A DNA stretch of 64,000 nucleotides from Cryptosporangium minutisporangium (GCF_039536245.1 NZ_BAAAYN010000006.1:124001-188000), one strand, 5' to 3'; positions 27,942 through 35,879 are shown, counted from the first letter of the stretch. The notes: generated from the sequence alone by a model not told the origin. Numbers and translations are program-made.

Positions 27942-29711
27942 TCAGGCGAAGAGGTTCGTCAGCTCCCGCAGGGCGAGGTCGAGGTGCTCGGCGAAGGCGG
28001 CCATCCCGTCGGCCACCGCGCGCGGGGTGCTCAGGTGCACGGCGAGCCGGTCGGGCAGCAGGACGTAACCGACGCCGATGCACTGGCTGCTGGTCGAGCC
28101 GAAGCCGAAGTAGTCGATCGCGGTCGACGGCGCGGAGCTCGTGCTCAGGTAGTCGTCGCGGGAGATCAACCAGCCGGGAGAGCTGAACAGCGCCGGCTCG
28201 GGTCCACCGGCTCGGCGCTGGATCAGCTGGAGCTCCCACAGGTGCTGCTCGGGGGCATCCCCGACCTGGCACTCCTTGGCTCGCCGGACGTGGGCCGCGG
28301 CGGCGGCGAGGAAGGCGGCCTTGCGGGCTGCCTTGTCGGTGGACGAATCGTCCATCGCGGCGACGAACGACAGCACCTCGGGCGTCACCACCCGCATGGC
28401 TTCGGTGCGCCCGCGCCGGTACTGACGAGTGGCGATCGACTCGTACGTGGCGCCGGTCAGGCCCTTCGCCCGCCGGTGGGCCAGCTGATAGGCCATCTGC
28501 ACGAAGGCGTCGGGGGAGACGCCCAGCGATTTGGCGCGGTTCGAGCCGAAGTCGGCGAAGGTCAGGACGTCGGTCGCGGTGGCGGCGGCGTACTCGGCGA
28601 ACGACTCGGCGGCCTCGGCGATCGAGGTCCGCAGCGCGTCGTCGAGGACGAAGTCGAGGCCGGACGCGGTCGGCGTGCCCTGCGAGCGGGCGCCCGCTCG
28701 ACGCGTGTGCGCCGCGGTGTCGGCGCCGAGCACGTAGTCGACGAAGCCGAGGATCGTCGTCCCGTCGAGCTCGCAGTGTTCGACGTTGATACCGGCCCGG
28801 CCGTCGGCGAAGACCACGAACGAGACGGCCTTGTCGAACCAGCGGTTCCCCGAGTCGCCGTGCAGTAGCTGGTCGGCGGCCTCCAGATCGCTGGCCGGCA
28901 CGACGTCTTCGAAGTCGACGCAGAACAGTGCGCTTTCCACGTCGTCCAAAGTGTGGGGGTTGAGTTCTTGCAGTTTTTCGCGGTCGGCGGCCCACGCGGC
29001 GCGCGCCTTGGTGGTGAGGTGCCCGACCGGGTGCGGGTTGCGGGGCGGATCGGCGGCGAGCAGCGAACTCAGGGCGGCGGCGATCTCGTCGGCGGCGTAG
29101 GGCGCGCCGTCGGGTCCGAGGACGTCGAGCTTGGTGAGGTTGCCTCGGTGCAGGACCAGGATGTGCCGGGCGCGGGACGGACCGTCCCATCCCTTGCCGT
29201 ACGGACCACGGACGCTGTCCTGCACCGCGCCGGGGATGCGGGTGGTGGAGAACAGGTACTTGTTCTGCTCCATCGTCTGCGGCACGCCACGCTGGACCGC
29301 CGGGGGCAGCGCCTCGGTGTCGACGTCGTGCTTGAACGCGAGCGCGCCCACGATCAGCGCGGTGGCGCGCTCGACCTGGCTCAGGGGCGCGTCCCGGAAG
29401 AGGAAGAAGAAGTTCGCGTTGAGGGCGATCCGATCGCGGCGGCCCAGGTAGCGGTAGGGCCAGAAGGTGTCGAGCCAGCTGTGGACGCCCTCGGTCGCGT
29501 CGTACTTCTCCAGGATTTCGTGCAGCGGGCGGCCGGGACCGTCGGGGGCGAGGAAGGCGGCGATCTCCGCCTCGGTCCGGGCGTACTCGTCGGCGGTCAG
29601 CAGCGGGGCGCACCACCGCAGGAACCGATCGCAGGTGTCCTCAAGGGTGGGCAGCGGGACGCGCGGCAGCAGGTCCTCGTTGCCGAACGTGCGGGTGGAC
29701 CACTCGGGCAC
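27942..29711 (-). CDS. Carnitine/choline O-acyltransferase family protein
   Basis: A 589-residue member of the carnitine/choline acyltransferase superfamily, close to the usual ~600. Landmarks in order: P-L-P-T-L-E-D-T near residue 19, W-P-Y-R-Y-L-G-R near 84, N-R-W-F-D-K near 289, and catalytic His312 in N-V-E-H-C-E-L-D-G. The CoA/substrate region F-G-F-G-S-T-S-S-Q-C-I-G-V-G-Y lies near the C-terminus. These enzymes move acyl groups between CoA and the hydroxyl of carnitine or choline. There is no targeting signal, so it is cytosolic. Last gene of a tight cassette with a methyltransferase (12 bases away) and a 2OG oxygenase. The acceptor may be a carnitine-like molecule made by these partners. 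Confidence 0.88.
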   Translation of the reverse strand: MPEWSTRTFGNEDLLPRVPLPTLEDTCDRFLRWCAPLLTADEYARTEAEIAAFLAPDGPGRPLHEILEKYDATEGVHSWLDTFWPYRYLGRRDRIALNANFFFLFRDAPLSQVERATALIVGALAFKHDVDTEALPPAVQRGVPQTMEQNKYLFSTTRIPGAVQDSVRGPYGKGWDGPSRARHILVLHRGNLTKLDVLGPDGAPYAADEIAAALSSLLAADPPRNPHPVGHLTTKARAAWAADREKLQELNPHTLDDVESALFCVDFEDVVPASDLEAADQLLHGDSGNRWFDKAVSFVVFADGRAGINVEHCELDGTTILGFVDYVLGADTAAHTRRAGARSQGTPTASGLDFVLDDALRTSIAEAAESFAEYAAATATDVLTFADFGSNRAKSLGVSPDAFVQMAYQLAHRRAKGLTGATYESIATRQYRRGRTEAMRVVTPEVLSFVAAMDDSSTDKAARKAAFLAAAAAHVRRAKECQVGDAPEQHLWELQLIQRRAGGPEPALFSSPGWLISRDDYLSTSSAPSTAIDYFGFGSTSSQCIGVGYVLLPDRLAVHLSTPRAVADGMAAFAEHLDLALRELTNLFA

Positions 29712-29723
29712 GGGCGTCTTCTC

Positions 29724-30557
29724 CTACTGGGATTCGGGGCGCGGGCGGGAGATGTGGAGCTGAGCGTAGAACCAGCCGTCGGCTTCCAAGCCCCGTGCGT
29801 CCAGGCCGAGTTCGGTCAGCCGGTCGAGCACGGACGCCTGCTCGTGCGCGGTGGCGAATCGGCGTTGGCGGAAGGGCTGGTCGATCCGGACGGTCTCGTA
29901 GCCGAGGTCGTCCAGGTGCCCGGCGATCGCGTCGAACGGGAACATCCGGAGGCAGAAGTGGGCCATCCAGGGTCGACGTCCCCCGGCGGCCTCGACGATC
30001 CGGAGCAGCGTCTTCTCGGTCACGTAGCCGATGCAGCCGGTGGAGATCACCAGATCCGTGCCGGCCAGCACCGCGCGTTCGACCTCGGTGGGCTCGTTGG
30101 CCTCCAGGTCGGCGACGAGCGCGTCGTCGAGGAAGCCTGCCGCCACCGCGTAGTCCAGGGCCGGCTGCGAGACGTCCAGGCCGACGAACCGGGCCTGGTC
30201 GCTGCGGTGCCGGTCGCGGACGAAACGCCGGTCGGCCTCGATCAGCTCGTCGCGGGTGCGGTGGCGGCCGACGCCGAGAGCGGCGCCGTAGCGCTCGTAC
30301 AGCTGGGCCATCGTGGTGTCGCACCGCAGCAAGGCCGCGTTGACCCCGTAGGAACAGCCGAGGTCGAGGACCTTGGGCGTGCTGACGCCGTGCACCGCCC
30401 GGTACTCAGCGATCAGGCGTGCGAAGTGGGGGCGCGCGATGCCCGGGATGTTGTATTCGAGCTGCCGGAGCGTCGTGAAGTAGGAGCGGGGGTCGGGGGC
30501 GGTGTAGATGTGATCGAACGAGAACTTGCCGGTGTGGTCGTGGTCTTCCTGCGACAA
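29724..30557 (-). CDS. Class I SAM-dependent methyltransferase of the oxygenase/acyltransferase cassette
   Basis: A 277-residue Rossmann-fold methyltransferase. An N-terminal helical cap (F-D-H-I-Y-T-A-P-D-P-R-S-Y-F) precedes the SAM motif V-L-D-L-G-C-S-Y-G at 63-71, the acidic strand F-V-G-L-D-V-S near 123, and a motif-IV-like D-L-V-I-S-T-G-C-I-G-Y. The cap and the C-Y/G-C-I-G-Y features are unlike rRNA or quinone methyltransferases and fit a small-molecule enzyme. It is 21 bases after the oxygenase gene and 12 before the acyltransferase. N-methylation of an amino acid is the attractive guess; O-methylation is equally open. Confidence 0.85.
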   Translation of the reverse strand: MSQEDHDHTGKFSFDHIYTAPDPRSYFTTLRQLEYNIPGIARPHFARLIAEYRAVHGVSTPKVLDLGCSYGVNAALLRCDTTMAQLYERYGAALGVGRHRTRDELIEADRRFVRDRHRSDQARFVGLDVSQPALDYAVAAGFLDDALVADLEANEPTEVERAVLAGTDLVISTGCIGYVTEKTLLRIVEAAGGRRPWMAHFCLRMFPFDAIAGHLDDLGYETVRIDQPFRQRRFATAHEQASVLDRLTELGLDARGLEADGWFYAQLHISRPRPESQ

Positions 30558-30578
30558 GGCGTGGCCTCCCTTGCGAGG

Positions 30579-31439
30579 TCAGTCGAGGAGTTGATCGACG
30601 CGCACGGCGGTGGCGCGGTGCTCGGGCAGGACACGTCCGAACAGCTGCCGGGTGCGGACGGAGTTGCCGACCACGCCGGGGCGCTCGGAGTAGGAGAAGA
30701 TCGCGGTGTGCCGCTGGGTTTCGCCCCGGACGGTGGTCACTCGGTGGAGCGAGTACCGGCCCCGGAACAGCTGCAGGTCGCCGGGGCGCAAGGTCAGCCG
30801 CCGGATCCGCTGGTCGTCGCGGCCTTCGAGGACGGCGCGCACGTCGGCGAAGTTCTCCGCGCTCGCCGAGCGGATGTCCGGGCAGTACTCGAAGACCCCG
30901 CCGTGTTCGGGGGCCTGGGTGAGCAGGCTGACCGCGAACTCGTTGGTGTCGAAGTGCCAGGGGTGGCCCAAGCCCGGCGCGACCACGTTGAGTACGAGTC
31001 CGGCGAGCGGATCACCCAGCTCGTGGATCTCCGGCAGGCCGAAGCAGGCGGCGAGGAACGTCCGGAACGACCGGTCGCGGTAGAGCCGGTGGATGATCGT
31101 GTCGCGCGGGATCAGGTCGCGGGCGGTGAAGGCGTTCTCGCGTCGCATCGGGATCCGCGCCGGATGGTCCGCAGGCAGGTCGGCGTCGACGTCGATGTTG
31201 TAGACGTTGACGGTCTCCATCTCGTAGTGCGCCAGCGGGGCGATCGCGGCGCCCTCGGCTCGGAGCGTCTCGTGCAGGTCCGGGCGGACGAAACCCGGAA
31301 CCACGCTGCAGCCGTCGGTGGCCAGCTCGGCACGGACCTTCTCGACCACGTCGTGCCAGTGTCCACTCTGTGGTTCGGAGAAGGGATACCGTCCGATGTC
31401 GACCACGTGCTCGATGTCGGCGCCGACCGGTGCGACCAT
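30579..31439 (-). CDS. 2-oxoglutarate/Fe(II) oxygenase of the ArpA/BesD-like family
   Basis: A 286-residue cupin-fold oxygenase. The iron facial triad is His162-x-Asp164 (in W-H-F-D-T-N-E-F) and His232 (in Y-S-L-H-R-V-T), with Arg243 following as the probable 2-oxoglutarate anchor. The stretch L-L-T-Q-A-P-E-H-G-G-V-F-E-Y is typical of the ArpA/HalD/BesD group, which includes free-amino-acid halogenases and hydroxylases. Because the Asp ligand is kept, where halogenases have Gly or Ala, this one is predicted to hydroxylate. The GAGGAGG ribosome site supports the ATG. First gene of the cassette; substrate unknown. Confidence 0.85.
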   Translation of the reverse strand: MVAPVGADIEHVVDIGRYPFSEPQSGHWHDVVEKVRAELATDGCSVVPGFVRPDLHETLRAEGAAIAPLAHYEMETVNVYNIDVDADLPADHPARIPMRRENAFTARDLIPRDTIIHRLYRDRSFRTFLAACFGLPEIHELGDPLAGLVLNVVAPGLGHPWHFDTNEFAVSLLTQAPEHGGVFEYCPDIRSASAENFADVRAVLEGRDDQRIRRLTLRPGDLQLFRGRYSLHRVTTVRGETQRHTAIFSYSERPGVVGNSVRTRQLFGRVLPEHRATAVRVDQLLD

Positions 31440-31483
31440 CTCACTCGCCTCCTCGGACCTCCGTCGGTCCCATGGGGAATGCG

Positions 31484-31495
31484 GCTAGATCTAGC
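31484..31495. promoter_or_regulatory. 12-bp perfect palindrome upstream of the oxygenase cassette
   Basis: GCTAGATCTAGC lies 45 bases upstream of the oxygenase start, in an AT-richer patch. It could be an operator, or its TAGATC part could serve in a -10 element; sequence alone does not decide. Confidence 0.4.
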
Positions 31496-31570
31496 ACAAT
31501 GGCCGCAAACGGAGGTTACTGGCGAGTAGTTGTGACTCTTCACACGGATGCTGTCGCCCTCCGTGGCGCC

Positions 31571-32032
31571 TCAGTGGAGTGGGAACTCCCGTCCGTGCTC
31601 CTCGGCCGGACGAGGTCCGAAGATCCACCGCTCCGACTCGTCGATCCGGACGTCGTTGATGCTGGCTTCCCGGCGTCGCATCAGGCCGTTCTCGTCGAAC
31701 TCCCAGAGCTCGTTGCCGTAGCTGCGCCACCACTGGCCGGACGCGTCGCGGCACTCGTACTGGAACCGCACCGCCATGCGGTTGCCGCGGAAGCCCCAGA
31801 GGTTCTTGCGCAGTGCGTAGTCCAGCTCTCGCTCCCACTTCGCGGTGAGGAACGCGATGATCTCGGTCCGGCCGGTGACGAACGTGTCGCGGTTCCGCCA
31901 GACCGAGTCGACCGTGTAGGCGCCGGCGACCCGCTCCGGGTCGCGGGTGTTCCAGGCGTCCTCGGCGGCCTGCACCTTTTGCTGTGCGGTGGCCAGCTCG
32001 AAAGGGGGAAGCGGGAGTCGTTGCGCGGTCAT
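31571..32032 (-). CDS. DUF1348 (NTF2-like) protein
   Basis: A 153-residue protein with the DUF1348 hallmark run: [13 protein letters not shown] near residue 24, then S-V-W-R-N-R, W-E-R-E-L-D-Y and [11 protein letters not shown]. The family has the NTF2/SnoaL fold and no proven activity. Divergent from a TetR gene, with two identical palindromes between them, so it is most likely the repressor's target and may respond to a xenobiotic. Confidence 0.9.
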   Translation of the reverse strand: MTAQRLPLPPFELATAQQKVQAAEDAWNTRDPERVAGAYTVDSVWRNRDTFVTGRTEIIAFLTAKWERELDYALRKNLWGFRGNRMAVRFQYECRDASGQWWRSYGNELWEFDENGLMRRREASINDVRIDESERWIFGPRPAEEHGREFPLH

Positions 32033-32052
32033 GCGTCCTCCGTCTCGGGGGC

Positions 32053-32101
32053 GAGAACGATCGTTCTCCGCCGGGCGTTACGGTAGAGAACGATCGTTCT
32101 C
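32053..32101. promoter_or_regulatory. Two identical 16-bp palindromic operators
   Basis: The perfect palindrome GAGAACGATCGTTCTC occurs twice, at 32053-32068 and 32086-32101, with centres 33 bases apart (about three helical turns). The pair occupies the gap between the DUF1348 and TetR genes, a strong sign of two repressor dimers on the same face of DNA. Confidence 0.8.
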
Positions 32102-32123
32102 ACCGCAATCGCCGAGGTGACCC

Positions 32124-32669
32124 GTGACGGATCGAGACCAGCTGCTGGACGCGGCCGAGCAGTTGTTCTACGCGCGCGGGATCCAGGCCGTGGGCATGGA
32201 CGCCATCCGGTCCGCGTCCGGCGTCCCGCTCAAGCGCATCTATCAGCTCTACGGCGGCAAGGAGGAGCTCGTCGTCGGGTTCCTGCGGCGCCGGGACCAG
32301 CGCTGGCTGGCCTCGCTCCGGCAGCACGTGGACACGCACTCCGACGCCGACGCGCGGATCCTCGCGGTGTTCGACTGGCTGCACGACTGGTTCGCCACTC
32401 CGGACTTCCGCGGCTGCGCCTGGATCAACGCCTACGGCGAGCTGGGCGCGACGAGCCCCGCGGTCGCCGACGAGGTCCGCGCTCACAAGCAGGCGTTCGC
32501 CGACAGCCTGGCCGGCCTGGTCGCGGACGCGGGTCGCCCGGCAGCCCTGGCCCGGTCCCTCTACCTCCTGGCCGAAGGGGCGATCGTCGCCGCCGCGATC
32601 CACCGGTCCCCGGACGCCGCGGCCGATGCGCGCGCGACGGCCGCCGCGCTACTGGCAACCCGCAACTGA
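32124..32669 (+). CDS. TetR-family regulator
   Basis: A 181-residue repressor of the subgroup with R-D-Q-L-L-D-A-A-E-Q-L-F-Y-A-R-G at the N-terminus, recognition helix S-G-V-P-L-K-R-I-Y-Q-L-Y, and C-terminal G-C-A-W-I-N-A-Y-G-E. It probably binds the double palindrome just upstream and controls itself and the divergent DUF1348 gene. Confidence 0.9.
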   Translation: MTDRDQLLDAAEQLFYARGIQAVGMDAIRSASGVPLKRIYQLYGGKEELVVGFLRRRDQRWLASLRQHVDTHSDADARILAVFDWLHDWFATPDFRGCAWINAYGELGATSPAVADEVRAHKQAFADSLAGLVADAGRPAALARSLYLLAEGAIVAAAIHRSPDAAADARATAAALLATRN

Positions 32670-32670
32670 C

Positions 32671-32976
32671 TCACTCGGTCGCTGCGTCCGGCTCCGGCTG
32701 GGCGGCTCGGTGGTGTCGCCGGCTGCGCAGCCAGGCGAGCGCGGCGACGACGGCCGCAACGCAGCCCAGCGCGATCTTCAGACCGGCCTTGCCGTACGCC
32801 AGGAAGCCGAGCCCACGCAGGACCCCACCGACCCACCAGGAGAAGTCCGTGAGGCGTCCCCAGTCGCCCCGGTACTCCCAGCCGACGATCCACCAGCCGA
32901 GGACGACGAGCGCCAGACCGCCGACGCCGGTGAGCGCGGCGGCGAGAACGAGGTGCTTCGGACGCGAAGTGCTCAT
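32671..32976 (-). CDS. Small membrane protein, unknown function
   Basis: A 101-residue protein with hydrophobic segments near 9-31 and 63-82 and a possible third in the Trp-rich middle (W-W-I-V-G-W-E-Y, F-S-W-W-V-G). It ends in an Arg/His cluster. No family recognised. The ATG at 32976 was chosen over an upstream in-frame start that adds only a short polar leader. Its stop abuts the convergent TetR gene. Confidence 0.6.
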   Translation of the reverse strand: MSTSRPKHLVLAAALTGVGGLALVVLGWWIVGWEYRGDWGRLTDFSWWVGGVLRGLGFLAYGKAGLKIALGCVAAVVAALAWLRSRRHHRAAQPEPDAATE

Positions 32977-33100
32977 GCGTTCGACGGTACGAACACCGGG
33001 CATCCGATTCGTCGTTCCGCCGGGGGAGCGCGCCCTCTATCCAAGGGTAGAGAGGGCACCGGGTAGGAATGAGGTGACCGCCGTGGAGAAGAGGGGCGCC

Positions 33101-33697
33101 GTGACCGAGGAGAACCTCTGGCTGCGCAAGATCGCGGAGAATCCCGACCACTCCGCGTGGTACATCCAGCGGTTCCGCGACCTGGCCGAGCGCGGCGTCG
33201 ATCTGCACGGAGAAGCCCGCCTGATCGACGCGATGGTCCCGCGAGCCGCCCGAATCCTGGACGCCGGCTGCGGCACCGGCCGCGTCGGCGGTTACCTGGC
33301 CGGCGTCGGACACCAGGTCACCGGCGTCGACCTGGACCCGACGCTGATCGCCGAGGCGAAGGCTCAATATCCCGACGCCATCTGGACGGTCGGCGACCTG
33401 GCGCTGCTGGAGCTGCCCGCATCCGGCTTCGACGTGGTGGTCTGCGCGGGCAACGTCATGACGTTCGTGGCCCCGAGCACGCGGGTGGCGGTGCTGCGCG
33501 GTTTCGCCGCCCAGCTGGCCCCGGACGGCCGGGCGGTGGTCGGCTTCGGCGCCGACCGCGGCTACCCGTTCGAGGACTTCCTCACCGACGTCGCGGAGGT
33601 CGGCCTCACCCCCGACCTCCTGCTCGGCACCTGGGACCTGCGTCCGCTCACGCCCGAGTCCGACTTCCTGGTGGCCGTGCTCCGCCGCCGGGGCTGA
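33101..33697 (+). CDS. Class I SAM-dependent methyltransferase
   Basis: A 198-residue methyltransferase. Motif I I-L-D-A-G-C-G-T-G-R lies near residue 48, followed by the acidic G-V-D-L-D-P and the motif-IV region F-D-V-V-V-C-A-G-N-V-M-T-F. The short length and the opening E-N-L-W-L-R-K-I-A-E-N-P-D-H-S are typical of an actinobacterial small-molecule methyltransferase family of unknown target. The GTG at 33101 has GAGGGG upstream; GTGs at 33074 and 33083 are alternatives. Confidence 0.8.
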   Translation: MTEENLWLRKIAENPDHSAWYIQRFRDLAERGVDLHGEARLIDAMVPRAARILDAGCGTGRVGGYLAGVGHQVTGVDLDPTLIAEAKAQYPDAIWTVGDLALLELPASGFDVVVCAGNVMTFVAPSTRVAVLRGFAAQLAPDGRAVVGFGADRGYPFEDFLTDVAEVGLTPDLLLGTWDLRPLTPESDFLVAVLRRRG

Positions 33698-33723
33698 GCG
33701 TGGTTGTCGGATCCTCGCTGTTC

Positions 33724-33768
33724 GTGGTTGTCGGATCCTGAACCTCCAGGGGTTCAGGATCCGACAAC
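33724..33768. terminator. Perfect 18-bp hairpin, probable terminator
   Basis: An 18-base arm at 33727-33744 (GTTGTCGGATCCTGAACC) is matched exactly by its complement at 33751-33768 across a 6-base loop. The first 16 bases of the region (GTGGTTGTCGGATCCT, 33724-33739) also occur as a direct copy at 33700-33715. It sits between convergent genes, so it can stop transcription from both sides. Confidence 0.7.
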
Positions 33769-33786
33769 GACAAGGGCACGGTGCCG

Positions 33787-33812
33787 CCGAGGCGCCCGCA
33801 AGAGCGCCTCGG
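33787..33812. terminator. Second hairpin between the convergent genes
   Basis: CCGAGGCGC (33787-33795) pairs with GCGCCTCGG (33804-33812) around 8 bases, just outside the stop of the PRC-barrel gene. Probably the terminator of that minus-strand gene. Confidence 0.55.
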
Positions 33813-33823
33813 GGCAACCGGCC

Positions 33824-34666
33824 TCAGCGGGTGCGCTCGGGTCCGTCGTAGTCGATGTGTTCCTTGCGGACCTCGCCGTGCACCGTCTCGGTGTCGGTGA
33901 CCTTCTCCTTGGCGAGTCGGACGCGTTCCACCGGCACGGTCTCGGTGCGCACGACCGGCCGTTCGGCGTGGAGCACCACCTCGTGCTCGGATTCGGTGAT
34001 CTCCGGGCCGGAGAGTGCGGCGTCCCGGTTGGCGGCGGTGATCGGCTCGCGTTCGAGCCGGACCTCCTCGTGCGAGACCGGCACGGTCTGCTGCACGTGC
34101 TCGGTCACCACGTACTTGCGCAGGCGGACGCGGCCGGTCTCCTCCGACCGGGTGCCGACCCGCATGCGCTCCTCGGAGCGGGTCATCGCGTCGCCGGCGC
34201 CCGGACGCCGGGTCGTCGCGTGCAGGCCCGGTCCGGGCTTCGGCGGCATCGTGCTCGCCGTGCTCGCCGTGCTGGTGCCGTGGGTCATCGGCGCTCCGAA
34301 CGGCGCGGACGTGTCCGACGTGTCCGACGTGGCCGCGTGGTGCGGGGACTCGAGGTGGTAGTGCCGGTACAGCTCGTCGATCTGTTCCTCGGTCAGCCCG
34401 CCCGCCGGACCTTCCGGCTCCATCGTCGGTGCGGCCTTCACCTGTTCCTTGTCGACGTGGACGACGACCTGGCCGCCACGGATCTCCGCGTCGGCGAGCG
34501 GCACGAACGACTCCTTCGTGCCGAACATGCCGGTCCGGACCGTCGCGAACTCCGGCTGGTCGGTCTCCTCGTCCAGGTAGACCTGGGCAATCGTGCCGAT
34601 CTTGTCCCCGGCGGGGTCGCAGGCGGTCGCGTTCATCACCCGTGGAAGCTGCTCCTTGGTCAACAC
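33824..34666 (-). CDS. PRC-barrel / DUF2382 (YsnF-like) stress protein
   Basis: A 280-residue two-domain protein. The N-terminal PRC-barrel (about 1-75) has G-D-K-I-G-T-I-A-Q-V-Y-L-D and the F-G-T-K-E-S-F-V-P-L-A-D loop. A Thr/Ser/Pro linker with short repeats (T-S-D-T-S-D-T-S) follows, and the C-terminal DUF2382 domain has V-R-L-R-K-Y-V-V-T-E, then V-S-H-E-E-V-R-L-E-R-E-P. The pair is typical of actinobacterial general-stress proteins. GTG start with AAGGAG. Monocistronic, bounded by hairpins downstream. Confidence 0.88.
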   Translation of the reverse strand: MLTKEQLPRVMNATACDPAGDKIGTIAQVYLDEETDQPEFATVRTGMFGTKESFVPLADAEIRGGQVVVHVDKEQVKAAPTMEPEGPAGGLTEEQIDELYRHYHLESPHHAATSDTSDTSAPFGAPMTHGTSTASTASTMPPKPGPGLHATTRRPGAGDAMTRSEERMRVGTRSEETGRVRLRKYVVTEHVQQTVPVSHEEVRLEREPITAANRDAALSGPEITESEHEVVLHAERPVVRTETVPVERVRLAKEKVTDTETVHGEVRKEHIDYDGPERTR

Positions 34667-34785
34667 CAGCAGTGCTCCTTCCTTCGCTCACGCTCCATAC
34701 CTCGTCGGGAGCATCGAGTAGCCGCCCGTAGTGTTGCGAAACGTCCTCAACGTTCCTTTTGTCCGTACGGGAGGAGCGCTCCGGA

Positions 34786-35591
34786 TCAGCGGATCGTCAC
34801 GCCGGCATCCACCTTGAGCTGGGTGCCGGTGACGTGCCGCGCTTCGTCGGAGAGCAGGTACAGCACCGCGTTGCTGACGTCGCGGGCTTCGACGAGGGGC
34901 ACCGGAAGGGCGTTCTGGTAGATCGGGCTCAAGTCCGGCCGCCCGTCGGTGAGCAGTCCGTGCAGCGACATCGGTGCCATCCCGGTCGCGACGCCGGTCG
35001 GGTGGACGGTGTTGACGCGAATGCTCGACGCGGCGAGTTCGTTGGCCAGGGCCAGGCTCATGCCGACGATCCCGTGTTTCGACGCGGTGTACGGCGTCGT
35101 CAGCGGGCTGCCCTTGATGCCGGCCGCCGAGCTGATGTTGACGAGGCTGCCACCGCCCCGGGCCAGCAGGTGGGGGATGGCGGCGACGCAGGTGTTCCAG
35201 GCGCCGATCAGGTTGACGTCCAGGACGGTCCGCCAGTCCTCGGGGTCGTGGTGCCCCAGGTGCCGGCGGTGATGACCCCCGCGTTGGCGACCGAGCCGTC
35301 GAGGCCGCCCAGCTCCGCCACCGCCTCGTTGACCGCCGCCGTCAGCTACGCCGCATCCCGCACGTCGGTGACCGCGGTGACCACTCGGCGACCGAGGCCG
35401 GCGACCAGTCGCGCGGTCTCCGCCAGATCGTCCTCGGTGCCGAGCGGGTACTCCAGCTCCGGCAGCGGCCGGCAGAGGTCGACGAGCACCAGGTCCGCGC
35501 CCTCCTCGGCCAACCGCACGGCATGACTGCGCCCCATCCCCCGGGCGGCGCCGGTGAGGAGGAAACGTTTGTCGGCGAGCCGACCGGTCAT
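34786..35591 (-). pseudogene. Mycofactocin-type short-chain dehydrogenase, broken by stop and frameshift
   Basis: The N-terminus (T-G-A-A-R-G-M-G-R-S-H-A-V-R-L-A-E-E-G-A, then V-D-L-C) and C-terminus (N-A-L-P-V-P-L-V-E then D-V-S-N-A-V-L-Y-L-L-S-D-E) fit the mycofactocin-coupled SDR family. That family binds NAD tightly and recycles it through mycofactocin. Codon 82 is TAG (35348-35346). A frame change near 35250-35262 then moves the rest, which still encodes V-L-D-V-N-L-I-G-A-W-N-T, G-S-L-V-N-I-S-S-A-A and catalytic Y-T-A-S-K. Two independent lesions argue for a pseudogene, though sequencing error is possible. Confidence 0.8.
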
Positions 35592-35633
35592 GGGTCTTCC
35601 TTTCGTCGGCGGGCGGTGCGGGCTCAGCGGCGG

Positions 35634-35837
35634 ATGATCTCGACGAACGACGCCATGCAGGCGTTCCTCGCGACCCAGGTCGACAAGGGCGTCCACCTGC
35701 GCAACGCGCTGCCGGTCGACATGATCGAACCGGCCGACGTCAGTGCGGCGGTGGCGTTCCTGCTCTCCGACGAGGGGCGCTACGTCACCGGCACGAACCT
35801 CCCCGTCGACGCGGGCTTCGTCAACCGCATCGGGTGA
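35634..35837 (+). pseudogene. C-terminal fragment of a second SDR gene
   Basis: Sixty-seven codons match only the last quarter of mycofactocin-type SDRs: N-A-L-P-V-D-M-I-E-P-A-D-V-S-A-A-V-A-F-L, then D-E-G-R-Y-V-T-G-T-N-L-P-V-D-A-G-F. The cofactor-binding and catalytic parts are absent. It lies head-to-head with, and 42 bases from, the other broken SDR, so the two look like products of deletion or recombination between related genes. Confidence 0.75.
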
Positions 35838-35844
35838 GCACCGC

Positions 35845-35879
35845 GCGTGTCCTGCCCAGTCGCGCCGGGCAGGGCACGC
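35845..35879 (+). terminator. 13-pair hairpin after the SDR fragment
   Basis: GCGTGTCCTGCCC (35845-35857) pairs with GGGCAGGGCACGC (35867-35879), with one G-U and a 9-base loop, directly after the fragment's stop codon. It probably was the terminator of the lost SDR gene. The remaining ~210 bases to the sigma-factor start hold no gene I can support. Confidence 0.55.

Noticed and set aside
30579-31439. Oxygenase considered as a radical halogenase
   Set aside because: The metal-binding Asp164 is present; halogenases of this kind have Gly or Ala there.
28953-31529. Long plus-strand open frame opposite the oxygenase cassette
   Set aside because: It is antisense to three genes with clear catalytic motifs and has no ribosome site or recognisable domain.
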